A stretch of 57,933 bases of DNA, from positions 1 through 57,933 of IMG/VR virus record IMGVR_UViG_3300028767_000024, one strand, 5' to 3'. The translations under genes were made by a program, and so were the position numbers. The stretch's first letter is position 1, and the number at the start of each line of letters is the position of its first letter. The stretch comes from a virus. The notes under the pieces were generated by a model that saw only the letters and a program-made list of their open reading frames with translations, made no database searches and was not told the origin of the DNA. Positions 16,401 to 26,300 of the stretch are shown here, in pieces.

Positions 16401-16484
16401 CAAAACTTTTTCATGCTCGGTTATTCCGGGATTCCTGTTTACTCCCCCTATTCTTGATGTCTGGCGTATTCCCCTGAATTCCAT
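13464..16484 (-). CDS. Tail fibre protein, 1006 aa
   Basis: A long beta-rich protein with low-complexity, fibre-like sequence. The segment NTLLGNYAGQSISSNVSGMVAVGAYAG (split across about residues 220-250) is the GNxAG repeat seen in trimeric phage fibres and YadA-like heads. Much of the rest repeats Gly/Thr/Asn-rich strands. It starts MEFRGIRQTSRIGG and ends LQLIARDTTV without a recognisable chaperone domain. Its stop overlaps the start of the 1269-residue fibre by one base. The TGATAGTGA motif lies at 15837-15845, encoding GSLSTG on the gene strand. Confidence 0.6.
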   Translation of the reverse strand: MEFRGIRQTSRIGGVNRNPGITEHEKVLVWDNDLNYIKYLPYLSGEFNTKTAHGIVHRGNDSPAGNYIWKLDVNKNPSWRKEDFLVSALRQAEGNTLILTMNDSTTKTVPLGPLAWLDSVENTITLPGDQKVLFDDNNTIGGDISFKYNKTTKTLDFTGFTGIQAKNGIDATLKSVLQYLGRKNTLIGHGITRNLSWGANMEGNLLAGEQAGGSLSTGSWNTLLGNYAGQSISSNVSGMVAVGAYAGKLESENNKFYVGNVNYASQELERLGSLLYGDFSTGWLRVNNRLDVGQEVKIGTFDTDNTPSGGMVQFVDAGGVVKPQYYDNDNWVDFATGANNYLSAVTKATADVGTTSDAFKVTFVRNGLSDLVLQLGANAFNSTIIPHASDDGLTGMIQISSGATGDTNRGFSAQAGLQWVSAQAELKVPGGINLAQRPRYATSDHVVVYDSGHYYGRIGSTWVQLDNSPTSGQANALRYDGSITAFDLSLPKVGSDLPIKGIKPDDARVVIVDNLLDNDLDFSLQLAVDGLNEAVVSTTASYAEVFRVTDTPEGVAPVLRFRPLISTDGSVQFVSTANDEIDVTATGTGGGESNAASNVGVGIGWYKDKTGTVLRFKSILEGDHIGLETLDEEIKVNVQDIVLDDLDTGVYLIEQDSEDSFTFTQKPLIDGIATEVALTDGTSVKINVTKAIPAIGWTPTPSWTAGGTLGQGALALKANYSADIRTSATLAATTIMNLNVGAGLFYDFATNTLKSVSSGGSSTDYQLTAITKTDNTLHFAVTDEYGEGIDMNVDYTFGALAFLDTIDIPIATYTDNEARHVGGVMVNKSPITTALSTDNSLYLDEELGELKFNVTPILYTPQYDLLDSDNTSGDNVKRGIARSNIGAAYINGDIDQNFSANDIESNTLLVNDTAAIQHVEISGNHVTSDAETSSVVLSKRTSDEVSPSWVEVKAGEVNVYANKMQGSGNVNFYSIGDAGTPTRIAFLDSAGNLHLKLQLIARDTTV

Positions 16485-16490
16485 AGCGAA

Positions 16491-17102
16491 TTAGTTTGGA
16501 TGTATTCTTTCGAACCTGATATATAAATGATCTCCTGCCTTTAATTCATAGTAATTATGCCAGTATAGCGTTGAGGCGATGATATGACAACCTTCCTCTT
16601 CCGGGGTTACTAAATTGTCCGGGTCGTTATCGTTTACTGTTACCATAAGTGAATTCCTGTCTGCAACGTAAATATCAAACGGAAGGGCAACGGTTGTTGG
16701 ATCATCTACCGTAATCAGGATATCGAAATACTCCCAATGCAAACGGGTTGTTTCCTTGATAATGATAATAGGTGGACTAGGCGGATTGATAGGATCGGGA
16801 AGAACCTGTTCTCCAAAAATGACAATCTCCTTGAGCTCGTAATCTAAGAACTCCCGAATACTGGCGCCAAGTCCGACCACGAACTCTTTATTTACCTCTC
16901 CTGATCCTATATAGATTCTATCGTCGATCAGGTTAATTGCCAATAATGCCTTCAGAAAGTAATTAATCTGAATAGAGTCTCTATACCATTGCTGATAGTC
17001 ATTGTTTCCAGCTTCAAGTATGTCGAGCAGCTTATCCGTGTAGTAGATATATACCCTCTTAGCAAGATCAATCTCTGAGTTTAAATAGCCCTGGGTTATC
17101 AT
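16491..17102 (-). CDS. Putative tail/baseplate structural protein, 203 aa
   Basis: 203 residues. The helical N-terminal half (LAKRVYIYYTDKLLDILEAG, then IREFLDYELKEIVIFG) joins through a proline-rich hinge (PDPINPPSPPIIII) to a beta domain (LHWEYFDILITVDDP). The hinge suggests an adaptor between a core and a fibre. It overlaps the upstream gene by four bases and is followed after six bases by the 1006-residue fibre. No family recognised. Confidence 0.45.
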   Translation of the reverse strand: MITQGYLNSEIDLAKRVYIYYTDKLLDILEAGNNDYQQWYRDSIQINYFLKALLAINLIDDRIYIGSGEVNKEFVVGLGASIREFLDYELKEIVIFGEQVLPDPINPPSPPIIIIKETTRLHWEYFDILITVDDPTTVALPFDIYVADRNSLMVTVNDNDPDNLVTPEEEGCHIIASTLYWHNYYELKAGDHLYIRFERIHPN

Positions 17103-17617
17103 ACTCCGAGTAGTTTATTTAAAGCATTAAGAGTGCGGGTTGATTTAATTTCCCTGTCCACGATGTATGAAGTATCAAGCATCGGAAGTCTGTCGAGCAA
17201 TAGTACAAGCCTGAACAAGTCTTCTACCCTGCCCTTATCTGTCTCGGGAACATGTACGCTGCTTGCTCGGCTGAATACGTTGAACTTAATGCCCTGATAC
17301 ACCATGAATCCATAGATATTGGAAACAAAATCATTTACAGCAGCTTTTAATTGTATTGTCCACCATCCGTCGGGAATATAGGTAGTCCCAAAAAAGTTCT
17401 CTTTTGAGAATAGTACCTCTACAAGTCCGTCTTCCACGAACGTTTGTTCCTCGTATGTGTCGAGCTGATATACCCTATTTAATATAGGATCAACTTCATT
17501 TGAGAAATACAGGATAATGGGGGTCCATGCGGTTCTGCTGATACCTGTATAGTCCTTGATGATAATGCTCGTCTGAGAAGCATTAGTTGTTGCGGTTATT
17601 GAAAGTGCTGTACTCAT
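17099..17617 (-). CDS. Putative structural protein, 172 aa
   Basis: 172 residues. An N-terminal beta domain (ALSITATTNASQTSIIIKDYTGI, split) resembles a small Ig-like unit and is followed by helices (VEDLFRLVLLLDRLPMLD). It lies between the holin-like gene and the 203-residue protein with tight overlaps, so it is probably part of the tail-tip or fibre-attachment set. The function is inferred only from position. Confidence 0.45.
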   Translation of the reverse strand: MSTALSITATTNASQTSIIIKDYTGISRTAWTPIILYFSNEVDPILNRVYQLDTYEEQTFVEDGLVEVLFSKENFFGTTYIPDGWWTIQLKAAVNDFVSNIYGFMVYQGIKFNVFSRASSVHVPETDKGRVEDLFRLVLLLDRLPMLDTSYIVDREIKSTRTLNALNKLLGV

Positions 17618-17628
17618 ATCGTCGTATT

Positions 17629-17904
17629 TTAATTAACCGGATTATTTTCAGTTGTGCTCGTTGTTTTTGTTGTAATTGAACTATCGGTCTTTGTTGCCTT
17701 TATATTGCTAAACCACTCTGGCATCGTAAGTCCTGCCAGCCCGAAAGCCAGTCCGACAATAGCCCATATCAGTATCTCGTTAATGCTTGGTATCTGAACC
17801 GCCCTGTTAAGCATCCAGAGACACCAGAAGAATCCTAACCGCTTGCTTGAAATATGGCCTTCCCTGTCTTCGATAAGTGTAGCCAACCATAGAAAAAATT
17901 TCAT
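17629..17904 (-). CDS. Putative holin
   Basis: A 91-residue protein with two hydrophobic segments (about residues 25-42, GFFWCLWMLNRAVQ, and 45-62, ILIWAIVGLAFGLAGL), a charged N-terminus (IEDREGHISSKRLG) and a polar Thr/Ser/Lys tail. The motif G-x-x-SSKR before the first helix is shared by small phage holin-like proteins I recognise from Bacteroidota phages. It would open the inner membrane for the endolysin at 6.8 kb. It opens a cluster after a 174-base non-coding gap that contains a terminator for the gene upstream. Confidence 0.6.
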   Translation of the reverse strand: MKFFLWLATLIEDREGHISSKRLGFFWCLWMLNRAVQIPSINEILIWAIVGLAFGLAGLTMPEWFSNIKATKTDSSITTKTTSTTENNPVN

Positions 17905-17931
17905 AACGTCTATATTTAATCATTATAATCG

Positions 17932-17941
17932 ATTCGCAGTT
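17932..17941 (-). promoter_or_regulatory. Shared intergenic 10-mer AACTGCGAAT
   Basis: On the minus strand AACTGCGAAT lies in the gap upstream of the holin-like gene, followed by CGATTATAAT. The same 10-mer occurs on the + strand at 49459-49468, upstream of the rightward gene at 49511. It could be part of a phage-specific promoter or operator. Two copies are thin evidence. Confidence 0.25.
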
Positions 17942-18034
17942 TAGTCAATATCTTAATACTTTTTTTCATAATGAATTATTTTTATTGCTTGTAATCTATA
18001 TTGTGAAAAGGTTCAAATTGCCCATAGTTGAACT

Positions 18035-18069
18035 AAAACTATCCCGCCAAAATATGACAGGATAGTTTT
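18035..18069 (-). terminator. Rho-independent terminator after the repeat fibre
   Basis: AAAACTATCC and GGATAGTTTT form a perfect 10-bp stem with a 15-base loop, just after the stop of the leucine-rich-repeat fibre (18079). On the minus strand the distal arm ends in TTTT. It separates that gene from the holin-like gene. Confidence 0.75.
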
Positions 18070-18078
18070 ATAATAGAT

Positions 18079-19599
18079 TTACACCTGTGTAATATTAACC
18101 AAAGTGTTATTATCAATCAGATATTGAATATCTCCATCAGGATTACCAACATTATTTGTCATTAGGTATGAAGGAACTGTCAGGTTAATTACTGCATTAC
18201 CTGCGATGCCATAAAATACATTATCCTCACCTGTTGTATTTCCAATTGTAGGAGCTATATAATTAGATAGATCAATGTTTATCAGGGAGGTGCAACCTGC
18301 GAAACAACTATCTCCTGCTGTGGTGACACTACCTGTTGAAGTTAGAGATGTACAACCTGCGAAACAATTACTTCCTGCTGTGGTAACATTATCTATTGAA
18401 GTCAGGGAGGTACAACCTTGGAAACAATATTCTCCTGCTGTAACTACACTACCTGTTGAAGTTAGAGATGTACAACCATTGAAACAATAATTTCCTGCTG
18501 TGGTGACACTACCTGTTGTAGTCAGTGAGGTGCAACCATTGAAACAACTTTCTCCTGCTGTGGTAACGCTTCCTGTTGAAGTCAGTGAGGTGCAACCATA
18601 GAAACAATATTCTCCTGCTGTAACTACACTACCTGTTGAAGTTAGAGATGTGCAACCTGCGAAACAACTTTCTCCTGCTGTGGTAACATTATCTATTGAA
18701 GTCAGTGATGTGCAACCTGCGAAACAACCAAATCCTGCTATGGTAACGCTTCCTGTTGAAGTCAGGGAGGTGCAACCATAGAAACAATATTCTCCTGCTG
18801 TAACTACACTACCTGTTGAAGTCAGAGATGTGCAACCATTGAAACAATTATTTCCTGCTGTGGTGACACTACCTGTTGTAGTCAGTGAGGTGCAACCATA
18901 GAAACAACTATCTCCTGCTGTGGTGACACTACCTGTTGTAGTCAGTGAGGTGCAACCATAGAAACAATATTCTCCTGCTGTAACTACACTACCTGTTGAA
19001 GTTAGAGATGTACAACCATTAAAACAATAATTTCCTGCTGTGGTGACACTACCTGTTGAAGTCAGGGAGGTGCAACCATAGAAACAATTATTTCCTGCTG
19101 TGGTGAATTTAGCACCTGTGATTTCAGTTAAACTTGAACCTCCTTCATCATAATCACCAAAAGCATAATATCCTGCATAAACCACATCGTTAAATGTACC
19201 TGTAATAAGTGCTGAATTACTAAAAGCAAAATCAGAAATATACCTGAATACTCCTGTGTCCGTAATTGAAATAATGTGAGCGTTTCTGCGAAACAGACTG
19301 TCTTTCAGAATTGACCCCGAACGTCCCGTTAATGTAACAGAATTCCCATCTACGCTAACTGCGGTAAACGGTACTCCAAAGTTTGGAAAGTCCAAAAAAG
19401 CGTTCCAGTCTGATAATGAATTGACATCTGCAACTGGTATGTTTGCAGGATTTGTAACGTCATCAAACTCTAAGGTTATTGTTTTGCTTGCCCCGTAGAG
19501 TTCGGCAAACATTGCGTTTACTGCTTCAAAACCTGCACGGATGGTATCTCCCAATCCGTCATTGGCTGCATCACCAATATTAATTGTGTACTGTCCCAT
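18079..19599 (-). CDS. Tail fibre with BspA-type leucine-rich repeats
   Basis: A 506-residue protein. The N-terminus MGQYTINIGDAANDGLGDTI followed by FEAVNAMFAELYG is the attachment motif found on many phage fibre proteins. After a beta linker come 14 near-identical 20-residue units of the type CFxGCTSLTSTGSVTTAGxx, the BspA/TpLRR (LRR_5) repeat that forms a solenoid used for host-surface or protein binding. The units vary at a few fixed places (third residue Y, N, A or Q; TSTGS, TTTGS or TSIDN; VTTAG or VVTAG). A short beta cap ends the protein. It has its own terminator downstream. The repeats predict rapid change in copy number. Confidence 0.75.
   Translation of the reverse strand: MGQYTINIGDAANDGLGDTIRAGFEAVNAMFAELYGASKTITLEFDDVTNPANIPVADVNSLSDWNAFLDFPNFGVPFTAVSVDGNSVTLTGRSGSILKDSLFRRNAHIISITDTGVFRYISDFAFSNSALITGTFNDVVYAGYYAFGDYDEGGSSLTEITGAKFTTAGNNCFYGCTSLTSTGSVTTAGNYCFNGCTSLTSTGSVVTAGEYCFYGCTSLTTTGSVTTAGDSCFYGCTSLTTTGSVTTAGNNCFNGCTSLTSTGSVVTAGEYCFYGCTSLTSTGSVTIAGFGCFAGCTSLTSIDNVTTAGESCFAGCTSLTSTGSVVTAGEYCFYGCTSLTSTGSVTTAGESCFNGCTSLTTTGSVTTAGNYCFNGCTSLTSTGSVVTAGEYCFQGCTSLTSIDNVTTAGSNCFAGCTSLTSTGSVTTAGDSCFAGCTSLINIDLSNYIAPTIGNTTGEDNVFYGIAGNAVINLTVPSYLMTNNVGNPDGDIQYLIDNNTLVNITQV
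18275..19100 (-). repeat. 60-bp tandem repeat array, 14 units
   Basis: Fourteen 60-bp units, each encoding 20 residues with the core GCTSLT. Neighbouring units are often less alike than units two or more steps away, as though unit types had been shuffled. The DNA copies are nearly identical, so expansion and recombination are probably recent. Some short-read assemblies could collapse this array. Confidence 0.85.
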
Positions 19600-19611
19600 T
19601 TTTTATAAAAT

Positions 19612-20034
19612 TTAAAGGTTGTTGTATAAAATTGTTATTTTTTGATTTGTCAGATCAAACTGTTCCCTGATAGCCGAAACCACCCCATTAACCGTCACTT
19701 CCTGACTTGAATCACAGGTGACAAGTGTACTATCACAGGTTATTGAAGGTGGTTCAGAAGGGTTCACATTTGCCCCAAGTTGTGTGTTTATTGCCTTTAC
19801 TGCAAGTTCAGCGCTATCCAATAATTCCCCATTAACTTTTATTTCGCTGAATTTTTCGTACAATATCGCAGGAGAATTAGTATTTCTATTCCTAATGCCG
19901 ATATATGGTTCATCTTCTCCGGGCACAGACACTGATCTTGCCGTATAAGATTTCCTGTAACAGACTTTTCCTTTGCCTGTGTCGGAAGAGCTTATACTAA
20001 AAGTATTATCATCTATGCTATCGATATAGATCAT
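19612..20034 (-). CDS. Small structural protein, paralogue of its upstream neighbour
   Basis: 140 residues opening MIYIDSIDDNTFSISSSD, with a middle segment YTARSVSVPGEDEPYIGIRN. Both align in order with the 91-residue protein just upstream (MIYIENVDANTFKMHGEN, YEARSTRLSLDDEPLITVAH). The C-terminus carries an extra Ser/Thr/Asp region and a final helix. The pair looks like a tandem duplication within the fibre region. Function unknown, presumably structural. Confidence 0.5.
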   Translation of the reverse strand: MIYIDSIDDNTFSISSSDTGKGKVCYRKSYTARSVSVPGEDEPYIGIRNRNTNSPAILYEKFSEIKVNGELLDSAELAVKAINTQLGANVNPSEPPSITCDSTLVTCDSSQEVTVNGVVSAIREQFDLTNQKITILYNNL

Positions 20035-20306
20035 GCCGGAGTAGTTTTCATCATTGTATTAAATGCTACGACTGCTTCCTGGGCTGTTTCAAAAGCTACA
20101 GAATCAATCTCAATCTCATCGAATGATTTAAGCACGACGATCCTTGTTCCAAGCTGAGTATGGGCAACGGTAATTAATGGCTCATCGTCAAGCGATAATC
20201 TCGTTGATCTTGCCTCGTAATCTTTGGGATATGTTTCTGCCGGAATGTCTGTATTCTCGCCATGCATCTTAAAAGTATTGGCGTCAACGTTTTCGATATA
20301 AATCAT
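20031..20306 (-). CDS. Small structural protein, 91 aa
   Basis: Ninety-one residues, beta-rich with a terminal helix (AFETAQEAVVAFNTMMK). It is similar throughout to the first 90 residues of the downstream gene, which it overlaps by four bases. It is the first gene after the giant internal protein and a 58-base gap. No family recognised. Confidence 0.5.
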   Translation of the reverse strand: MIYIENVDANTFKMHGENTDIPAETYPKDYEARSTRLSLDDEPLITVAHTQLGTRIVVLKSFDEIEIDSVAFETAQEAVVAFNTMMKTTPA

Positions 20307-20364
20307 AGCGTTTTAATTTTATATGGTTTAAATTTATAATTATTTTTCTATTAATTGCGGACAT

Positions 20365-23300
20365 CTAATTTTTTCTTAATCGTGGTCTATTCGACATGCT
20401 ATTGCCTCTACTTGCGGGCAATCTCATTGGTTGTTGTCCTTGCTGTCTTAATAACAATCGACCCGTTCCTGCGCCTACACCCGAAGATGAACCTGCACTC
20501 TGATTAACCACGGGCGATAATTGCCCCTGAATCCATCCTGATACCGGGTTAGGCATAGAATATATCATCATCAAATTAAGCCCATTGCCGACCTTTAAAT
20601 ACTGCTCCTTGGAAACATACCCACCTTCATAGGCTTTTCCTAGTGCGTCCCATATTGCGCTTCCTGATTCAACCAAACTCCATGCATCATGAAACATAGA
20701 TGCTGATGGACCCGGGAGCACGGAAGATATAATTTGCTTTGCCTGCCCCCTGCTCGGAGTCCTGAGCATATATAATTCGTCGTTGGCATATCCGAGAATA
20801 TAATCAATCCAATCGCTTTTAACTCCGGCTGCGTCAAGTCCAAGGGATGTGGCATTAAATAGTTCATGGTACAATCCCTGTGCTCCACCCATCGTAAGAC
20901 TGGCGATAGATGCTATTCCGTTTACTACCCATGCATCGAGACTACCCAGCTGCTGTGCCTGCTTCTGAGTGTTTGCGTCAACACTTCCTAATGTCGCGGA
21001 CTGTACCGCATACTTTACCCCTACATTCGTAACAAGCCTTGTTTGCATGTATAAAAAGTTACTTACTGGAATGGAAACCATGTCCCTGATCCCCATCCAT
21101 TGAGTTGCAGATAATCCTTTTGTATTTGGATCACCACCCCTTGTAGCCCTATACCACCCAATCTTAAACTGCGACCATTCATTACGGTTAAATCCCTGAA
21201 GCCCGTCAATGGTCTTTACAATGACCGAAGATGGGTCATACTCATGCCGAAAGAATCTGGTCATCTCAGGTTGAGACATTGGATTTTTAGAGTTAAATAA
21301 TTCCTCAGTTCTTCTCAGTCCCCATGAGGTTGCGTGTTCTACGTCTTCCCTTGCCTGCTCCCTGAAAATAGGATCACTGTTGTATTTTTTAATGTCAAAC
21401 TTATGTCCTGTTCTGTCATAATACTCCTTGGCCATAAGCGAAGAAAATACCCTTCTTCCAACCTGTGTGTCGGAGAAAGTAATAATATTCATAGCTCCAT
21501 GCTCGAGAGCAGATGGAATTTTACTTGTAAAGAAGTTCTCGTTCGCGTCCTGATCCCACCTACTGAAATGTTTATCTCCAAAATAGTCGTCCATAATGGA
21601 ACTGTATTCGACGGGGTGCCTGTTGTATTCTCCGTAAAAACCCAAGGCATCCTTGGCACTAATAGCTCCCCTGAGTAAATTTGAAGCTGACTCTGCCAAT
21701 ATCCTGTTTGGATTGGCTATAAGGGCTTTCTTTTTTGCGGCCAAAAGCCTGTCGTATGTTTTTTCTGCTGTATTATAAATCTCACGCTTACGTCCGTTAA
21801 GCACAAATGCTGTCCGACTGACAAGACCCTTTTGAAATGCCACCCCTAATGTGTACATAGGGGTTTTTTTATCGGTGACTACTTTCCCGAATGCGCTTTT
21901 TATAGCATTGCTGTTTGCCCTGAGTTCAGGGAGCACGAAGTAGTTACGAGTCATTTCGTCTAAGTGAGCCTTACCGACAACACTAGGATTGGTTTCGATC
22001 ATGTATAATCTGTTCTCCCTGGCAAACGTGGCGCCGGCAATCATCTTGGGCTGAGTCCATCCGATATTCAATTCATGGGTCAGGTCATCAGATTGCAGGA
22101 ATCCTGATTTCTTATATTCCTTTAACGGGAAATAATCTTCACCTAAGTCTGTGTAAGTCCTGCCATTTCGCATTGTGGCAACCTCGGCCATTCCGTTCAT
22201 GGACTGGTAAACATTTCTTGTACCCTGAATATAGTTCCAACGCCTAGGGTCAACTATCTTTAAGTGATCCTGATATCTCTGAACGTCCAATAATTCTTTT
22301 CCGTCTATGGTCTTAGTAGCTCCAATTTCCCTTGCATCAGAAAGCAGTTTATCATACGTTCTTTTTTTATCAGCGAACTCAACCTTGTCTTTTGCCTTAT
22401 TGAAATTGGCAGTGTAGTTTTCTCCGAACATGTGATCGAGAATACTCAGGTCGCTCAACGGATCTTTGAGAGAGCTACGGAAACTTGACTCTGCCAAAAT
22501 CATCCCCATGTAATTCAACTCTTCTCGTTCTTTGGAATACTTAGTTTTCCCCGAGAATCCTCTGAGCTTATTTTGAGTACTACTCACGCTGCCTTGCCCT
22601 AGTCCTTTAAACAAAGCCTTCTCTTCTTTAAGGAATTTTTCTTCAACTTCTTTTTTGTACCGGCTTGATTGTATAATGGAGTTACCTACATCTGAAAACG
22701 TGCGGGATAGCCCATCGTTTTTGCCTAAGTTTCCAAGAATAACTTCCAACTCCCTGGGGTTTAAAGACCTGACGTATTCATAAATCTGCTTCTCGGTTTT
22801 ATCTTTCAGCCATTCATTTCCCTTCTTTGATTTCTCATATACGGCGGCGGCGGAATCCATGTATTTACGCAGGATTTCCTTAGTCTTTATTTTTTCAAGA
22901 AGCATTGCCGATTCAGGAGTGAACCCATCTACCTTCAGGTTTTTTACAAACTGCATGTAGGAATCCATGTCTACCCCATCAAGAGCTTCGATGTCAGACT
23001 TCTTTGCATTTAATAAAGTAAAGATGAGTTCTCTTGCTTTATCTCCTACGCTTTTCACATCCTGAACATTAATGCCTTTTCTTTCTGCGACGATCTTATT
23101 TGAGAATGCCGCCTTAAAATCTTCAAGTTCTTTTTCGAGCTTGCCTGATACTCCGGCGATATCCTCGCCCTTACTGCCAATTAACTTTATGGCAGAATCC
23201 AACTCCTCAGTTGTCAGTAATCCCTGATCATTCAGTTCAGATAACCTTACTCTTGCCCGGTCTAATGCCCTTGACATTTTTACATACCCTGACATGCTCG

Positions 23301-26300
23301 TAATTTCTCCAACCTTTTCGCCAAGGCTTGCCATGCTGGTTAAAAGGTCGGCATAAGTCTTTGCTTCCTTGATTTTAATGACACCTTCGTCAAAATGAGA
23401 TACCTGAAAGTAAGCCTCAATCACGGCATTCAAATCAGGAGTTTTCTGATCCCTTGTTTTGATCTTGGAAATTATTGCATTGAAATCAGCAAGCTCTTCA
23501 ACCGTCAAATCCTTAGGATTGATTTTCAATATCTCTTCAACCATAGATTTAGCTGTTCCGAAACCTGCATTCTTACCTAGATTATAGCTCTTGATTACCT
23601 TTAGCGTGTTCTTTGCTTTCCAAACAGCTTCTTTATATTCTGCCCCATCAAGAACATTATATACGTAATCGAGAAGGTGCTCCATTTTGGTATCTGTGGA
23701 AGCATTACTTAGTCGGTTGATAATTGACCTGTATTGCCCGGGATTAATCTTCTTTACGTCAGCCTTCGAGTTGTAATTCTTGATCATATCCTTGATCTGT
23801 GCGCCAAGGTCTTTGAATTGATCCTTAATGGACTTACCGCTTTTATTTGCTGATAGTGATTCAAGCCTGATCTGATCCTTTAATCCTGCCATTTCCGACA
23901 GGGTAACTTTGGTTTCAGGAGATTCAGATGGAAGTTTCATTCTTTGCTTTCTCTCGTCTTTGATTCGCTGCTTGGCTTCTTTTTGAATGTCCTTATATTC
24001 TTTGATCGATTCGTCAATTAAATCATCAGGGATTTCAATTTTATTATCCTTGAAATAATTTTTAACCGCGTCAACTAAGTCCCGTCCTTTGACTCCAAGT
24101 TTTAATGAGATGGCACGAGTCACATCTTTGATAACCGTTCCCCACCTAGCTCTTTCTTCTCCGGTAAAAGAAGTTTTGGCACCGGTCAAAGAAGCAATAT
24201 CAGATGCAGCCTTTGCCAATAAATCATCAGCTTCTTTTAATTTTGCTGCACGTTTTTCTTCCTTTGTAAGCTTAACAGGAGCCTCGATATTCTGAGGCTC
24301 AACTGTTGGATTTTCTACTTGCAGCCCTTGCCCTTTGGAGGCATCTTGACTGGTGCTTTCTTTGCCATTTTCAGTGGTTTTAGATGTTAGTACTTGTTCA
24401 TTATTTATATTCGGTTCAACTTTTTGTGAACTTAAATCAGCAGGTTTAGATATATCTGTTTGATTTTCAGTAGGAACTTCTGGATTTTCGGGAACTTTTT
24501 TTACTTCCGTGTCGGATATGTTTACAAATTCCTCTTTATTTGCCTGTACTGACTGAGCGTCTTGAAACTTAGATATCTCATTCCCTAATCGCTCTTGCTC
24601 TTTTTCGATTTGTTCAAGTGTAAATTTTCTGAGATCAGAAGATTTCATTATCTCTAAATCCTTGTAATTCTTATAGAGTTCATCAGCCGCTTCTTTTAAC
24701 GCAGCATTTATAACGGGTTCGTTATTTTTCAGCTTATCGAGTACGCCCTGAGTATCTTCTGATAAATCTACTTTTGGTGACTTTGGAAGATTCAGTCTGG
24801 TCTGTGCATTAGCAAGTGCAGCTTCTTTGTCTTCGCTGTTATTTGCTTTAAGAATCTCAATCTGAGAATTAAAGTCGGTTTTTATCTCATCGGCCTTAAT
24901 TGGATCTTCCGTCTTTGCAACCTTTCCATCTCTTTGTGCTTCGAGAGTAGCCACTTGCCCTGCTACTTCGGCATCTTTTTTTGCCTTAGCTTCTGCTTCT
25001 CTGTCTGCCTTAGCTTTATCAACCGTCTTTTTAGCCTTACCGATTGCAGTTAAAACGCTTTCTACGTAAGTTGTTTCTTCATCCGTTCTTTCGAGTGGGC
25101 TTTTATTCCATCCGCCCTGAAGATTTATGCCAATTCCCTTTTTGCGTAATTCTTTGGTGGTTTCGAAAAATCCTTCCTGAGTATTGGAGAAATTAATTGC
25201 TTCCTTCCTGCGTATTGCGTCAAGTACGGTTTGAAGATGATCTGAAATTTCCTGTGGATTAGCCGATGTAGCTACTTCAAGTAAGTTTCCATCCTTATCA
25301 AAAGTTTTAATCCTTGATATTCCGTTTTCAGTCTTAGCCTCTGCGGTAACTGCATTATCGGTTAAATCAAATCCTGTGATCAGATTTCTTGTGCCTTCTC
25401 CGTTTGGATCAAGGGCATAGGCAATTTTTACCTTTAGTGTTGCGGGAATATTCTTGTCGCTTAAATTAAATTTTCTTTCTTCTACGGCTTTCCATAACTC
25501 TTCTTTAGTGGCGTATCCCGAAGCGTTTAATTCATCGAGAGTTACACCTGTTTTTGAGAAGCTATTATATCTGTCGTATGCCAATTCGGGTCTGCGAGAT
25601 AGCGGGTTCTCGTTAAGTCCACCAACTCCATATTTATGCATCATCCCGAACATCAGGTTGCTTTTTGCGAAATCCTGCCATGTCGTAGGAGTTTTATCTC
25701 CTTCAAGCATCTTTCCGCCAATAGTGAATGCTGCAACCTCAGATTCGAACCCTGCAAGCTTTATTCCTTTATCTAATGCAATCTGAAGTAATGGCTTATC
25801 CGTAAATGAAGCAGCGTATTTCCCTGCCTGGGAAGATAATAATCCCATCGGCCCAACTGCCATACCAAGTAGCATCGGATTCTTTCCGCTTTTAATGGTT
25901 TCTTCCAAGTTGATTTCACCAATAGATTTACCGGCCTCAAGTTGTGATAATACATTCTGAGTTGCTGCATGTCCGGCAAGTGCTGTTCCTGATCCGAGCA
26001 TGGTACTACCTACCTGGTTCCCGATATTCATTATTGCATTTTTGACTGCCCAATCAGCAGCTTCTCCCTTTACCCCTGAGAGTAAAAGTTTCTTACTCAT
26101 TGCGTCTCCGGCACCTGCCAATATCTTTGTAGCTGAACTTAATGCCCTTGCGCCTTCCATTGCGGCGGGAACTGCCTTCCATAGTGTGCTTCCAACTTTA
26201 CCAAATCCCGAGAATATCGGTAAGTCTACTAATACTCCAACTCCAAATGCTGCGATATCTTCAAGTGAGTTTGGATTATAATTCTTTAGCCAAATATCTG

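Noticed and set aside
18275-19100. CRISPR array
   Set aside because: The regular 60-bp periodicity is continuous coding sequence for a leucine-rich-repeat protein, with no unique spacers between the repeats.
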